This document shows, piece after piece, positions 17,281 through 25,126 of a DNA stretch of 38,752 nt (the stretch's first letter is position 1; the number at the start of each line of letters is the position of its first letter). Source of the DNA: Desulfobacterales bacterium. GTDB lineage: Bacteria > Desulfobacterota > Desulfobacteria > Desulfobacterales > JAAELO01. The stretch lies in assembly GCA_024226555.1 (NCBI GenBank), contig JAAELO010000538.1, positions 1-38,752 of the forward strand. The letters run 5' to 3'. A model generated the notes under the pieces. The model made no database searches. It was given only the letters and a program-made list of their open reading frames with translations, and was not told the DNA's origin. Both the position numbers and the translations under genes were made by a program.

Positions 17281-18498
17281 ATGATGTTAAAAAACAGTAA
17301 ACAAAGATGGGCTATGTTCAGCCTGCTTTTGATTGCATTTCTTTTTTCTGGATGTGCAAATCATCTGAAAAAAGGTTGGGAATGTTATGACAAAGGAGAT
17401 TATTCTTGCGCTCAAACGGAATGGTCACAGGAGAAGAAACCGGAAGCAGCAGAACTAGTTGAACAGGCAAAAGCTGCTGCAAACATTAAGAGATATTATA
17501 AAGATATTCAGTATGCAGAAAAGAATAAAGATGAAAACGATGCTTATAGCTCAAGTAAGAAACTTCTTGCTGAAAATAAGTCTTCGTGGACTGACAAGCA
17601 GTGGCTTGAAAGATCACCATCAACTGTAAAATATCTTGCCTATGCAAGAAAAGTCTACAACAGAATAGACAACTTGAAGAGAAAAAGAGAGCTACAAGCA
17701 AAAAAAGCCAGAAAGTTGCAGAAGCAATTTAATGCAAAGCTTAAATGTGGTAAAGACAATCTTCTAAATGAAAAGTATGCTGAGAGTAAAGCATGTCTTA
17801 AAGCTGCAAGTGATATCTCTACTAAAAATCCAGATTTTAAATTTAACACTGAGGATGTTGAGTATTTCACAAAAGCTACAAATCAGGCAATTAAGATTCA
17901 GGAGGAGATCGAGGCAGAGCGACAGAAAAAGCTTGCTGAAGAACAGAGAATTGAGGCAGAGAGAAGAAGAAAAGCTGAAGAAGCTATTCGTGTTGCTGAG
18001 AAAAAATGGATTAAGGCTGAAGCAATCAGACTTAAAAAGCTTGAAGCGAAAAGAAGAAAAGAAGCTGAAATCAAAAGAAAGAAAGACCTTGCTGCAAAAA
18101 GATGGAAAAAATTTCTTGCTAAAGGCCGTCTATTAAGACCTCTTGTGGCAACAGTAGGAATCCCGAGTAAAGGTAAAGGCTTTATGAAAAAATATAAAGC
18201 TCAACGCTGGCAGGGTGGAGCTCAGCTTCCAAGAGCAAGAGACCGTTCTCTCGCCCCTGAAGACATTTATGCCCTTGGGATTATTATTCCATCAGGATAT
18301 AAACTAAACTATCTTAAGAATTATTACAGAGGAAAACAAAATCTTCTACAAATGCCTCAAACACAGGGTGGTTCAAGACACTACTACACTGAAGGCTATA
18401 AAGGTGGACGATTCTATACAGAGCTTTCAAGAACTAAAAAAGGAAGCAAAAAATATGGTATTAAAGCAATACTATATAAAATTCCAGTAACAAATTAA
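17281..18498 (+). CDS. Lys/Glu-rich coiled-coil lipoprotein, function unknown
   Basis: The N-terminus has a signal peptide and lipobox FLFSGC, making Cys25 the lipidated residue; Ala follows it, compatible with outer-membrane sorting. The 405 residues include a TPR-like opening (WECYDKGDYSCAQTEW) and a strong Lys/Glu/Arg coiled coil (about 130-290, repeated AERRRKAEEA-like units). The end is a Gly/Tyr-rich basic globular domain (about 295-405: GIPSKGKGFMKKYKAQRW, GGRFYTELSRTKKGSKKYGI). GGAGGAG precedes the start. It is embedded in a peptide-ABC locus between the ATPase and the substrate-binding gene, so it may support uptake across the periplasm. I do not recognise a family. Confidence 0.8.
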   Translation: MMLKNSKQRWAMFSLLLIAFLFSGCANHLKKGWECYDKGDYSCAQTEWSQEKKPEAAELVEQAKAAANIKRYYKDIQYAEKNKDENDAYSSSKKLLAENKSSWTDKQWLERSPSTVKYLAYARKVYNRIDNLKRKRELQAKKARKLQKQFNAKLKCGKDNLLNEKYAESKACLKAASDISTKNPDFKFNTEDVEYFTKATNQAIKIQEEIEAERQKKLAEEQRIEAERRRKAEEAIRVAEKKWIKAEAIRLKKLEAKRRKEAEIKRKKDLAAKRWKKFLAKGRLLRPLVATVGIPSKGKGFMKKYKAQRWQGGAQLPRARDRSLAPEDIYALGIIIPSGYKLNYLKNYYRGKQNLLQMPQTQGGSRHYYTEGYKGGRFYTELSRTKKGSKKYGIKAILYKIPVTN

Positions 18499-18571
18499 AA
18501 AGTATAATTTTAGAGATATCTGTACTCATACAGGTATCTCTATTTAATTGTAATATTAAGGAGAAGAAAAA

Positions 18572-20185
18572 ATGGATTCGAAGAAAAAGCTGATAATAAT
18601 AGTATCGGCTCTGGTTGTTTGCCTCATCGCAGGTTTTTTTGTATACAAAAGTAAACAGGGAGATATTAGATATACAACTCTGATTACAGCCTTTACAGAG
18701 ATGCCTCAAACTCTTAATCCTGTATTCGATCAGAATTCAACAGGGTTGATTCTTGTAAATGCGGTTTTTGATGGTATAACAAACAGAAGCGGTATACGTA
18801 AAGATGATTTCCGGTTTGGAATCGCAAATGATTTAGCTCAGGATGAGAACAATCCAAAACTTTACACCATTGAAATAAATACTGATCTTAAGTGGCATGA
18901 TTACACAGAAGAGAATAAACATACTGTTAGTGCTAAAGATGTTAGATTCACATATGAGTGTATCATGGAAAAAGAGAATAACTCTCCTTTGAGAGCAAGG
19001 ATGAGTAAATTGATCGACAGACTTGAAGTTGAATCTGACAGTGAGATCAAAATTTACTTTAAGGAAGCTATCTCTCCAAATAAAGTTGGGTGGTTACTGC
19101 CTTTTAAAATAATTCCAAGAACTTATTTTGGAAAAGCTATGTCAACTAACCTTAGAACCGATACTGTAGCTCAGGATTTTGCTAAAATGCCAATCGGATC
19201 TGGTAGATATAAAATGGAAGAGTGGAAAGGTGGTACAATTCTTCTTAGTAGCTTTGCTAAAGTTGCAGTTGAAATTGAAGGAGAAGAAGTAACTGTTGTA
19301 AAGGGTAAAAAAGTTGAACGAATCCAGGCCACTCTTGTACAGGACGTTCAGAAACAGTCAAAAATGCTAATCGATGGAACAATTGATCTTGTTTTTGATT
19401 CAGATCCTGATCTTCATAAAATGCTTGATGAAAAAGGACTGAAGCATGAAAATTATGTTCCTCTTCATTTTTATGCCCTTGCTTTTAATACTACAAAAGA
19501 GCCTTTTGATGATAAAATGATCAGAAGAGCTGTTTCAATGTCTATTGATAAGGGTGAGGTGACAAAGCAACTTATACCGGAAAATCATCAGGGTTACGTA
19601 AATTATGGTCCATTCCCACATAATGATGATAAACGTTACAAGCAGTTTAAAAGATATCTTAAGCATGATGTGAATAAAGCCAGAAAAATTCTTGATGATT
19701 TTGGTAGTTTTACTGCTACTCTAATCTACCCTGAAGAGGAAGCTGGAAGAATGCAGAGAGTTGCTGCAAAAATCACTCAAATGGCTTCTGATGTTGGGAT
19801 TAAGATTAACTCTAAAGCAATAGGCCTTGCATATAAAACTCAGCTTCAACAGAAGAATTATGAGCTTGCTCTTGTTAAGCACTCTGGTTTTTCCGATGGA
19901 TATAATATTGCAAGTCTGTACACATCAAATAATCCTCAGAATATCACAGGTCTTGCTCTTCCAAAACTTGATAAAGTTCTTGATAAGTGGCAAAACACAG
20001 CATTCTGGGATGAAAGATTACCACTTGCAAAGATTGTTCATAAGCAGATACTAAACCATAGTCCATATGTATATCTTTTCAGTTTACCAACAAGTGCATA
20101 CTATACTCCAAGACTTACCAATGTTAAAATTACAGATCCTGCAGCATTACTATCTTCTGTACATACATGGAGGTTTGCTGAGTAG
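18572..20185 (+). CDS. ABC transporter substrate-binding protein, peptide family (SBP_bac_5)
   Basis: The 537-residue extracytoplasmic solute receptor matches the DppA/OppA family: FTEMPQTLNPVFDQNSTG near the start, NDLAQDENNPKLYTIEI, LKWHDYTEEN, VSAKDVRFTYECI, GSGRYKMEEWKGG, and HFYALAFNTTKEPFDDKMIRRAVSMSIDK. The N-terminus has one hydrophobic segment (about 6-26) with no lipobox Cys, so it is probably held by an uncleaved anchor or cleaved by an ordinary signal peptidase. AAGGAGAAG precedes the start. The substrate may be a peptide or another ligand of the family. It is followed by an attenuator-like hairpin and the second permease. Confidence 0.92.
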   Translation: MDSKKKLIIIVSALVVCLIAGFFVYKSKQGDIRYTTLITAFTEMPQTLNPVFDQNSTGLILVNAVFDGITNRSGIRKDDFRFGIANDLAQDENNPKLYTIEINTDLKWHDYTEENKHTVSAKDVRFTYECIMEKENNSPLRARMSKLIDRLEVESDSEIKIYFKEAISPNKVGWLLPFKIIPRTYFGKAMSTNLRTDTVAQDFAKMPIGSGRYKMEEWKGGTILLSSFAKVAVEIEGEEVTVVKGKKVERIQATLVQDVQKQSKMLIDGTIDLVFDSDPDLHKMLDEKGLKHENYVPLHFYALAFNTTKEPFDDKMIRRAVSMSIDKGEVTKQLIPENHQGYVNYGPFPHNDDKRYKQFKRYLKHDVNKARKILDDFGSFTATLIYPEEEAGRMQRVAAKITQMASDVGIKINSKAIGLAYKTQLQQKNYELALVKHSGFSDGYNIASLYTSNNPQNITGLALPKLDKVLDKWQNTAFWDERLPLAKIVHKQILNHSPYVYLFSLPTSAYYTPRLTNVKITDPAALLSSVHTWRFAE

Positions 20186-20198
20186 ATAGAATAAAATA

Positions 20199-20229
20199 AA
20201 ACGGTCTTTAATTATTTTAAAGACCGTTT
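20199..20229 (+). terminator. hairpin between substrate-binding and permease genes (possible attenuator or RNA stabiliser)
   Basis: AAACGGTCTTTAA (20199-20211) pairs perfectly with TTAAAGACCGTTT around a five-base loop. No long T run follows, and the permease start is about 25 bases further on. Such intercistronic hairpins often make binding protein more abundant than permease. Confidence 0.6.
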
Positions 20230-20254
20230 ATGTTCAAACTTAAGGAACCAAATT

Positions 20255-21181
20255 ATGGGTGTTCTGAAATTTATTTTTAAAAGGTTCGTTTTAAGAACAA
20301 TGTGGATAGGTTTGCTTGCAACTCTTGGAATTCATATCTTTTTATTAGCACTACCCAAAAAAGATGTTCGAGATTCAAGAGGTATAGATAATACAATTGT
20401 CAGCAACGAAGCCTGGACAAATCAGAAATATTACAAATGGGCTAAAAGCATAATTACTTTTAAGCCAAAAATTTCCGATCAAGGTACGAGTACCTGGCTA
20501 TTAGATGAACTCAGCTATAGGGCAAGGAACACTCTTTTTTTATGTACCGTAGCTTTCCTGCTATCAACATTTATTGGTGTATTTACCGGAACTACCCGGG
20601 CAATGATTGAATGCGAACATGTGGCGGGCCCAAAACAACCCCTGCCATCCTTTCTATCACTGTCAGCAACAACAATATTGTTCATTTTTTCTTCTATTCC
20701 ATCTTATATAATTGCGTACCTTATGTTTCTGATGTTAGGTACAGGTAGCACAATTATTTTTCCGGTTATAGCTCTTGTACTTGGAAGTGGAGCTATTATG
20801 GATGTATCACGACTTACTTCGAATGTTCATAGTCAGCAACTATCTGCTAAATACGTAGAAAATGCACTTGCTTGTGGTTTAAAGACAAGTGGGTTGTTTC
20901 CAATACCAGGTTATGTTGCCTGGCATGCATTTAGAAACAGCTTAATAACAATACTTCCTGTTACAGCATACAGACTTCCACTAATAGTCAGTAGTGCTCT
21001 TTTGGTTGAAATAATTTTCGGATTACCTGGTCTTGGTCAGTTTTTGCTTGATTCATTAACAAAAATGGACCTGCCACTGGTACTGACTATTATTTTAATA
21101 TCAGTTGTATTTGTTCAGGTGTGTGTTTTTATTGCAGATGTACTTGCGTTTATGCTCCATCCAAAGAGTAGTGATCTATAA
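20255..21181 (+). CDS. ABC transporter permease, DppB-type
   Basis: The 308-residue inner-membrane permease shows an N-terminal hydrophobic segment (about 14-34), then a core with LSYRARNTLFLCTVAFLLST, FSSIPSYIIAYLMFLML, the EAA-type loop near YVENALACGLKTSG, and the DppB-like end SALLVEIIFGLPGLGQFLLDSLTKMD. It pairs with the DppC-type permease four genes upstream. AAGGAACC provides the ribosome-binding site. It is the last gene of the locus; a strong terminator follows 12 bases after the stop. Confidence 0.92.
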   Translation: MGVLKFIFKRFVLRTMWIGLLATLGIHIFLLALPKKDVRDSRGIDNTIVSNEAWTNQKYYKWAKSIITFKPKISDQGTSTWLLDELSYRARNTLFLCTVAFLLSTFIGVFTGTTRAMIECEHVAGPKQPLPSFLSLSATTILFIFSSIPSYIIAYLMFLMLGTGSTIIFPVIALVLGSGAIMDVSRLTSNVHSQQLSAKYVENALACGLKTSGLFPIPGYVAWHAFRNSLITILPVTAYRLPLIVSSALLVEIIFGLPGLGQFLLDSLTKMDLPLVLTIILISVVFVQVCVFIADVLAFMLHPKSSDL

Positions 21182-21192
21182 AAAAATCTATC

Positions 21193-21225
21193 AGGTTCCG
21201 GAATTCTCCTCCGGAACCTTTTTTC
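21193..21225 (+). terminator. rho-independent terminator ending the ABC locus
   Basis: AGGTTCCGGA (21193-21202) pairs with TCCGGAACCT (21210-21219), followed by six T. Confidence 0.9.
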
Positions 21226-21273
21226 TAAAAAATCTTTTGCATAATCCCATCAAAAAAAGCTAAGCATATAAAT

Positions 21274-21918
21274 ATGAAAATTAAAAATATACTATGGGAC
21301 AACGATGGTGTTTTAGTTGATACTGAAAAGTATTTTTATAAAGCAAACCAGGATTTATGTATCAGATATGGATTTGATTTCTCCATGGAAGATTTCAGAG
21401 CTCTGATTCTGGAAAAAGCTGTCGGACCCTGGGATAGATTCATAGATAGTGGGTTTGATGAAAATCAGATTCTATCGCTTAGGGAATCCCGGGATAAAAT
21501 ATATAGTGATTATATTGAAAAAGACGATATCACTATAAACGGAGTTCAAAAGGTTCTAAAATATTTATTTAAAAAATATAGTATGGCAATAGTTACAAGT
21601 TCAAGAAGAATTCATTTTGAGGCGATCCACAAAAAAACAGGATTTTTGAAGTATTTTGATTTCTCTTTATCAATTGAGGACTACCCTCAATGCAAACCTT
21701 CAAAAGATCCTTATGTTGCAGCTCTAAAGAAAATGGGTGCAGATATTAGTGAAACTATTGTTATTGAAGATTCAAAAAGAGGTTTAACATCAGCCGTTGC
21801 CGCAGGGTTAAAGTGTATCGTAATTCCAACCGAATTGACTATTAATCAGGATTTTTCAGAAGCTTTTAAGGTCTTATCAAGTATTGAAGATGTTCCTGAT
21901 TTTCTTGAGGGTTTATAG
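21274..21918 (+). CDS. HAD-superfamily phosphatase/phosphomutase (beta-PGM-like)
   Basis: The 214-residue HAD hydrolase has motif I WDNDGVLVDTE (Asp9 nucleophile, Asp11 acid), a helical cap domain (about 18-85), motif II VTSS, motif III Lys in KPSKDPY, and motif IV VIEDSKRGL. The DxDGVLxDTE form and cap type place it near beta-phosphoglucomutase/sugar-phosphate phosphatases, but the substrate is unknown. It lies two bases before the DUF192 gene, so they are probably co-transcribed. Confidence 0.9.
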   Translation: MKIKNILWDNDGVLVDTEKYFYKANQDLCIRYGFDFSMEDFRALILEKAVGPWDRFIDSGFDENQILSLRESRDKIYSDYIEKDDITINGVQKVLKYLFKKYSMAIVTSSRRIHFEAIHKKTGFLKYFDFSLSIEDYPQCKPSKDPYVAALKKMGADISETIVIEDSKRGLTSAVAAGLKCIVIPTELTINQDFSEAFKVLSSIEDVPDFLEGL

Positions 21919-21920
21919 AA

Positions 21921-22373
21921 ATGAAAAAATATATTATTAGAGTTTTCCTTGTAATAATCCTGTATTTTTTCGCATCAAACCTTTATGCAGATGTTTGTGG
22001 TTATAAAGAACTTAAGAAAATAAATTTTATAAGAGAAAATCAAACGATAGCTCAATTTGATAGTGGTGTCGCAGACAATGAAGATTTACGAACAAGGGGT
22101 TTAATGTTTTGCAACTCTCTTAAAAAAGGTACAGGATTATTTTTTATTTTTGATTTTCCAGCATCAAAAGCATTTTGGATGAAAAACACTTCAATTCCCT
22201 TAGGTTTAATATTTGTGTCTGCAGATTTAAAAGTCCTTTCAGTACAGCATGGAATTCCTTTCAGTTTAGAACATATAGTGGAACAAGAACCTGTTAAATT
22301 CGTTCTTGAAGTAAATCATGATGAGTCCTTAAAAATTCAGAAAGGTGACAGAATTTCTATTGGGAATCTCTAA
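21921..22373 (+). CDS. secreted DUF192-family protein
   Basis: The 150-residue product has a signal peptide (about 1-23, cleavage after LYA) and one DUF192 domain: RTRGLMFCNSLKKGTGLFFIF, then KAFWMKNTSIPLGLIFVSAD and VKFVLEVNHDESLKIQKGD. DUF192 proteins are small periplasmic or extracellular proteins of uncertain role. The start follows the HAD gene with a two-base gap. The final codons G-N-L-stop (GGG AAT CTC TAA) are formed by a terminal remnant of the intergenic element, so the native C-terminus may have been altered. Confidence 0.9.
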   Translation: MKKYIIRVFLVIILYFFASNLYADVCGYKELKKINFIRENQTIAQFDSGVADNEDLRTRGLMFCNSLKKGTGLFFIFDFPASKAFWMKNTSIPLGLIFVSADLKVLSVQHGIPFSLEHIVEQEPVKFVLEVNHDESLKIQKGDRISIGNL

Positions 22374-22376
22374 TAT
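22361..22376. repeat. terminal remnant of intergenic element forming the DUF192 stop codon
   Basis: GGGAATCTCTAATATT (22362-22377) matches the left terminus GGGAATCTCTAATAATT. The TAA inside it ends the DUF192 frame. No right end is visible within 250 bases. Confidence 0.55.
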
Positions 22377-22477
22377 TTCGAATTTAAGATGACATAGGGT
22401 TGTCACTTCAATAGTGTAATGTTCCTCTCATGTATCATTTAATAGGAAATATAATACAATCTCAAAGGAATTATGAA

Positions 22478-22936
22478 ATGAAAGAAAAGATCAATGGTTT
22501 TGATGTTATAGGGATCTCTGTAAGAACAACAAATCAAGATGGAAAGGCAATGAATGATCTTGCAATGCTCTGGAATAAATTTACTTCAGAGAATATAATT
22601 GAAAAGATCCCTAACAGATTTGAAGACAAAATATATGCGATTTATACAGATTATGAGGGTGATCATACTATGCCCTACACAGCTATCATTGGTTGTAAAG
22701 TTAGGAGTTCTGATAATATTCCGAAAGGGATGATTTTAAGATCAGTTGATACTGGAGATTATATGAAATTTTGTACAAATGGTAAATTACCCGATGCTGT
22801 GGTTATGGAATGGCAAAAAATCTGGAATTTAAAAATTGACAGGGAGTTTATTGCAGATTTTGAAGTTTATCATGAAACTTCAGAAAATTCTAATGATCCT
22901 ATGGTTGATATCTATATCGGGGTTAGAGACTATTAA
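22478..22936 (+). CDS. GyrI-like / Cass2-type effector-binding domain protein
   Basis: The ATG at 22478 is preferred because AAGGA lies about ten bases upstream and the family start (INGFDVIGISVRTTN) follows. An upstream in-frame ATG at 22430 lacks a convincing ribosome-binding site. The 152-residue product resembles the AraC effector-binding (GyrI-like) fold, in the YdeE/Cass2 branch: MNDLAMLWNKFTSENIIEKI, IYAIYTDYEGDHTMPYTAIIGCKV, GDYMKFCTNGKLPDAVVMEWQKIW, DFEVYHE. There is no DNA-binding domain, so it is a stand-alone small-molecule or drug-binding protein. Cass2 itself was found in integron cassettes, but here the gene has no attC. Confidence 0.8.
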   Translation: MKEKINGFDVIGISVRTTNQDGKAMNDLAMLWNKFTSENIIEKIPNRFEDKIYAIYTDYEGDHTMPYTAIIGCKVRSSDNIPKGMILRSVDTGDYMKFCTNGKLPDAVVMEWQKIWNLKIDREFIADFEVYHETSENSNDPMVDIYIGVRDY

Positions 22937-23123
22937 AATGTACTGTACTCCATAAGTCTTCTTTATAATAGCATTTATGAGGATTTTAAAGAAGTAATAT
23001 AGGTAGTTACCTTTGTAAATTAATGTTAAACACATTTCGTTCATAGGGACAGTTTCCAATCAATTGTTTAGGCGGTAGTACAGTTGTAACATATTAAATA
23101 ATAAGAATAAAATAAGATAATAG

Positions 23124-23153
23124 TTGAATTTTAAATTGTATGTGTTATATAAT
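23124..23153 (+). promoter_or_regulatory. sigma-70-type promoter of cheD
   Basis: TTGAAT (23124-23129) and a perfect TATAAT (23148-23153) are 18 bases apart. The predicted start is about 23160, giving a leader of about 35 bases. Confidence 0.6.
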
Positions 23154-23193
23154 TTTATAAAACCGTTACTAATTTCTTAATTGAGAGTAAATA

Positions 23194-23706
23194 ATGGATA
23201 GTAAAGATATAACACTTACGAAATATATGCTTAAACCTGGATTTATCTATGTTTCAAGTAGACCCGCCGTCGTTTCAACTGTTTTAGGTTCCTGTGTAGC
23301 CGTTTGTGTTTATGACACTACAAGAAATACAGGTGGGATGAATCATTTTCAAAAGCCTAAAACTACAAGTCAGGTAAACTCAACGGCAAGATATGGCAAT
23401 GTTTCAACATTAGCATTAATAAACATAATGCTTAAAGGTGGTTCAAAGCCAGAAAATCTTGAAGCACAAATCATTGGTGGGTCTTATAATCCTTTTTTTT
23501 CAGATAAAGATATCGGTAAAAAAAATATCAAGGCAGCTAAAAAAATTCTTAAGAAAAAAAATGTAAAAATAGTTTCGGAAGACACCGGAGGAGAAAAGGG
23601 AAGAAAGGTTATTTTTAATACTTTAAATAACGAACTTGCAGTTGTCAAAGTCGAAACATTGAGAGAATGCGACTGGTATCCATACAGGAATGCCAGGATT
23701 AATTAG
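23194..23706 (+). CDS. cheD: chemoreceptor glutamine deamidase CheD
   Basis: CheD deamidates glutamines on chemoreceptors and is a partner of CheC. The 170 residues show the CheD core: STVLGSCVAVCVYD (catalytic Cys34), GGMNHF (His51, 17 residues later as in known CheD), ARYGNVSTLALINIML, LEAQIIGGSYNPFF and DTGGEKGRKVIFN. Ser28/Thr29 sits where the third active-site residue is expected. It is an isolated single gene with its own promoter, and no che operon lies near it. The gene is located in the cytosolic chemotaxis pathway by family knowledge. Confidence 0.92.
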   Translation: MDSKDITLTKYMLKPGFIYVSSRPAVVSTVLGSCVAVCVYDTTRNTGGMNHFQKPKTTSQVNSTARYGNVSTLALINIMLKGGSKPENLEAQIIGGSYNPFFSDKDIGKKNIKAAKKILKKKNVKIVSEDTGGEKGRKVIFNTLNNELAVVKVETLRECDWYPYRNARIN

Positions 23707-23794
23707 TTTTAGGGACTAAACAAAAAATACTAAAGCCTTTTGTTTAGTCAATTATTTAGATTATCTTTTATAATATTTGATATTGAATAATTTA

Positions 23795-23919
23795 TGAACT
23801 TCTAATAATTAATTTTTTGATGAAATACAAGGTATTACAAAAAATAATAAGCTGATTTTACAACAGTTTTTTTTGGGTAAAACGACGTATTTCTCAAAAA
23901 GAGCAGTTTTTAGGCTCCC
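23795..23919. repeat. palindromic intergenic element, copy F (diverged)
   Basis: The left end TGAACTTCTAATAATTAATT continues as TTTTGATGAAATACAAGG. The right end TCTCAAAAAGAGCAGTTTTT is followed by AGGCTCCC. The ends are more diverged than in other copies. It lies upstream of the membrane protein at 24020. Confidence 0.7.
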
Positions 23920-24019
23920 CTTATGTTTCAAAAATATATTCCTCAAAGAATGTTTTTTTTCTAAATCAATCCCTGATATTTTCTGTTTTAAATTCGTTAA
24001 AAAATTAAAGGACTTTATT

Positions 24020-24499
24020 ATGATTAAAGAATATAATTATAAAATTCAAACATGGGCTATTTTATTTTATGGCTCAGTATTTTTGCTGTTTATAGGTGGA
24101 TTCCTTGGTTTGGCCTACATTAATTGGAGTGGTTCCATTACCATGTTTGACCTCTCTCCTCAAAATACCAATCTATTATCTATTATTCTCGCTTTTTTAT
24201 TAACACTTTGTTTATTCGTATTTATTAGACGAAATTCTAACATAAGAAAACTCAACCATAGATTTATTGTTACAGACAAAGAGATAATATTTCCACCAAA
24301 ACCGTATTTAAAAGATACATTGAAAATTCAGTTTAACCAGATAAAATCAGTTGAAAAAGTTTCAAGTAGAGGCTTTTTTGCTATCTCTTTAAACACAGAA
24401 TTAGGAGATTTTTCAATACCTGAGATGTTTTTGGAAACTAAAGAGATGCTTTTGGAAATTTATGATTTAATTCATGGGAAAATTTTAATGAGGTTTTGA
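24020..24499 (+). CDS. two-transmembrane protein with a PH-like C-terminal domain
   Basis: The ATG at 24020 follows AAAGGAC by seven bases. A longer reading frame starting at 23873 would run through repeat F and is not used. The 159-residue product has two membrane segments (about 13-34 and 52-68) and then a soluble part of about 85 residues, FIVTDKEIIFPPKPYLKDTLKIQFNQIKSVEKV, with alternating strands like a bacterial PH domain. The family is not certain and no function is known. It probably sits in the inner membrane with the PH-like part in the cytosol. Confidence 0.7.
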   Translation: MIKEYNYKIQTWAILFYGSVFLLFIGGFLGLAYINWSGSITMFDLSPQNTNLLSIILAFLLTLCLFVFIRRNSNIRKLNHRFIVTDKEIIFPPKPYLKDTLKIQFNQIKSVEKVSSRGFFAISLNTELGDFSIPEMFLETKEMLLEIYDLIHGKILMRF

Positions 24500-24720
24500 T
24501 AAGCTAAAAACTAAAGCAGATTAAGAAAAATATGAGCAGATTTTAATCTATATAAAATAAGAATTTTTTCATCTTTATTACCTTTTTTTGACCATAAAAT
24601 AAATTAATTATATAATATCAAAATCATTCTAACTAATGAATATCTTACTATAATTAACCTGATATTCAAGATGATTAATTATATAAACATTTTGGTTAGT
24701 TTAAAAAACATTATATTTGT
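24500..24720. other. AT-rich spacer with a small hairpin
   Basis: TGAATATC (24637-24644) pairs with GATATTCA (24661-24668). TTAATTATATAA occurs twice (24604-24615 and 24677-24688). No gene or terminator is clear. Confidence 0.35.
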
Positions 24721-24722
24721 GC

Positions 24723-24749
24723 TTGACATTATTTTTTTAATTGTATAAA
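24723..24749 (+). promoter_or_regulatory. promoter of the tRNA-Lys/tRNA-Glu unit
   Basis: A perfect -35 TTGACA (24723-24728) and a -10 TATAAA (24744-24749) are 15 bases apart, slightly short. The tRNA begins 21 bases after the -10. Confidence 0.6.
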
Positions 24750-24770
24750 AGCTGTTTGTTCTTTTGTTTG

Positions 24771-24846
24771 GGGCCGTTAACTCAGTCGGTAGAGTATCTC
24801 CCTTTTAAGGAGAGAGTCGTTGGTTCGAGCCCAACACGGCCCACCA
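24771..24846 (+). tRNA. tRNA-Lys (UUU)
   Basis: Acceptor stem GGGCCGT pairs with ACGGCCC. The anticodon arm TCTCC-CTTTTAA-GGAGA shows anticodon TTT. The T-arm has GTTCGAGCC, and CCA is encoded at 24844-24846. Length 76. Confidence 0.95.
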
Positions 24847-24871
24847 CATAAGAATAGAAATGAAAAGTCCT

Positions 24872-24949
24872 GACCCCATCGTCTAGTCAGGCCCAGGACA
24901 CCTGGTTTTCATCCAGGCAACAGGGGTTCGAATCCCCTTGGGGTCGCCA
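24872..24949 (+). tRNA. tRNA-Glu (UUC)
   Basis: Acceptor stem GACCCCA pairs with TGGGGTC. The anticodon loop TTTTCAT in CCTGG-TTTTCAT-CCAGG shows anticodon TTC. The T-loop GTTCGAATCC is present and CCA is encoded. It follows tRNA-Lys by 25 bases and is probably co-transcribed. Confidence 0.95.
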
Positions 24950-24957
24950 AATATAGC

Positions 24958-24989
24958 AAAAGGGTTAACCATATTGGTTAACCCTTTTT
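24958..24989 (+). terminator. terminator of the tRNA unit
   Basis: AAAAGGGTTAACC (24958-24970) pairs with GGTTAACCCTTTT (24976-24988) around a five-base loop, ending in T. Confidence 0.85.
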
Positions 24990-25126
24990 GTGTTGAATCC
25001 TTAAAAAGACATATGAAAACTATAGTCCATAGAATCCATTTTTTCCTGTCTTTGATTTCGATTTTAATGTTATATATCTTAAGATAAGGTATACAAAAAA
25101 TTTTTAAATGAAAATGAGAGTTTATA

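Noticed and set aside
23873-24019. N-terminal extension of the membrane protein at 24020
   Set aside because: The extension is translated repeat F sequence; the ATG at 24020 has a proper ribosome-binding site and starts the hydrophilic-hydrophobic pattern expected.
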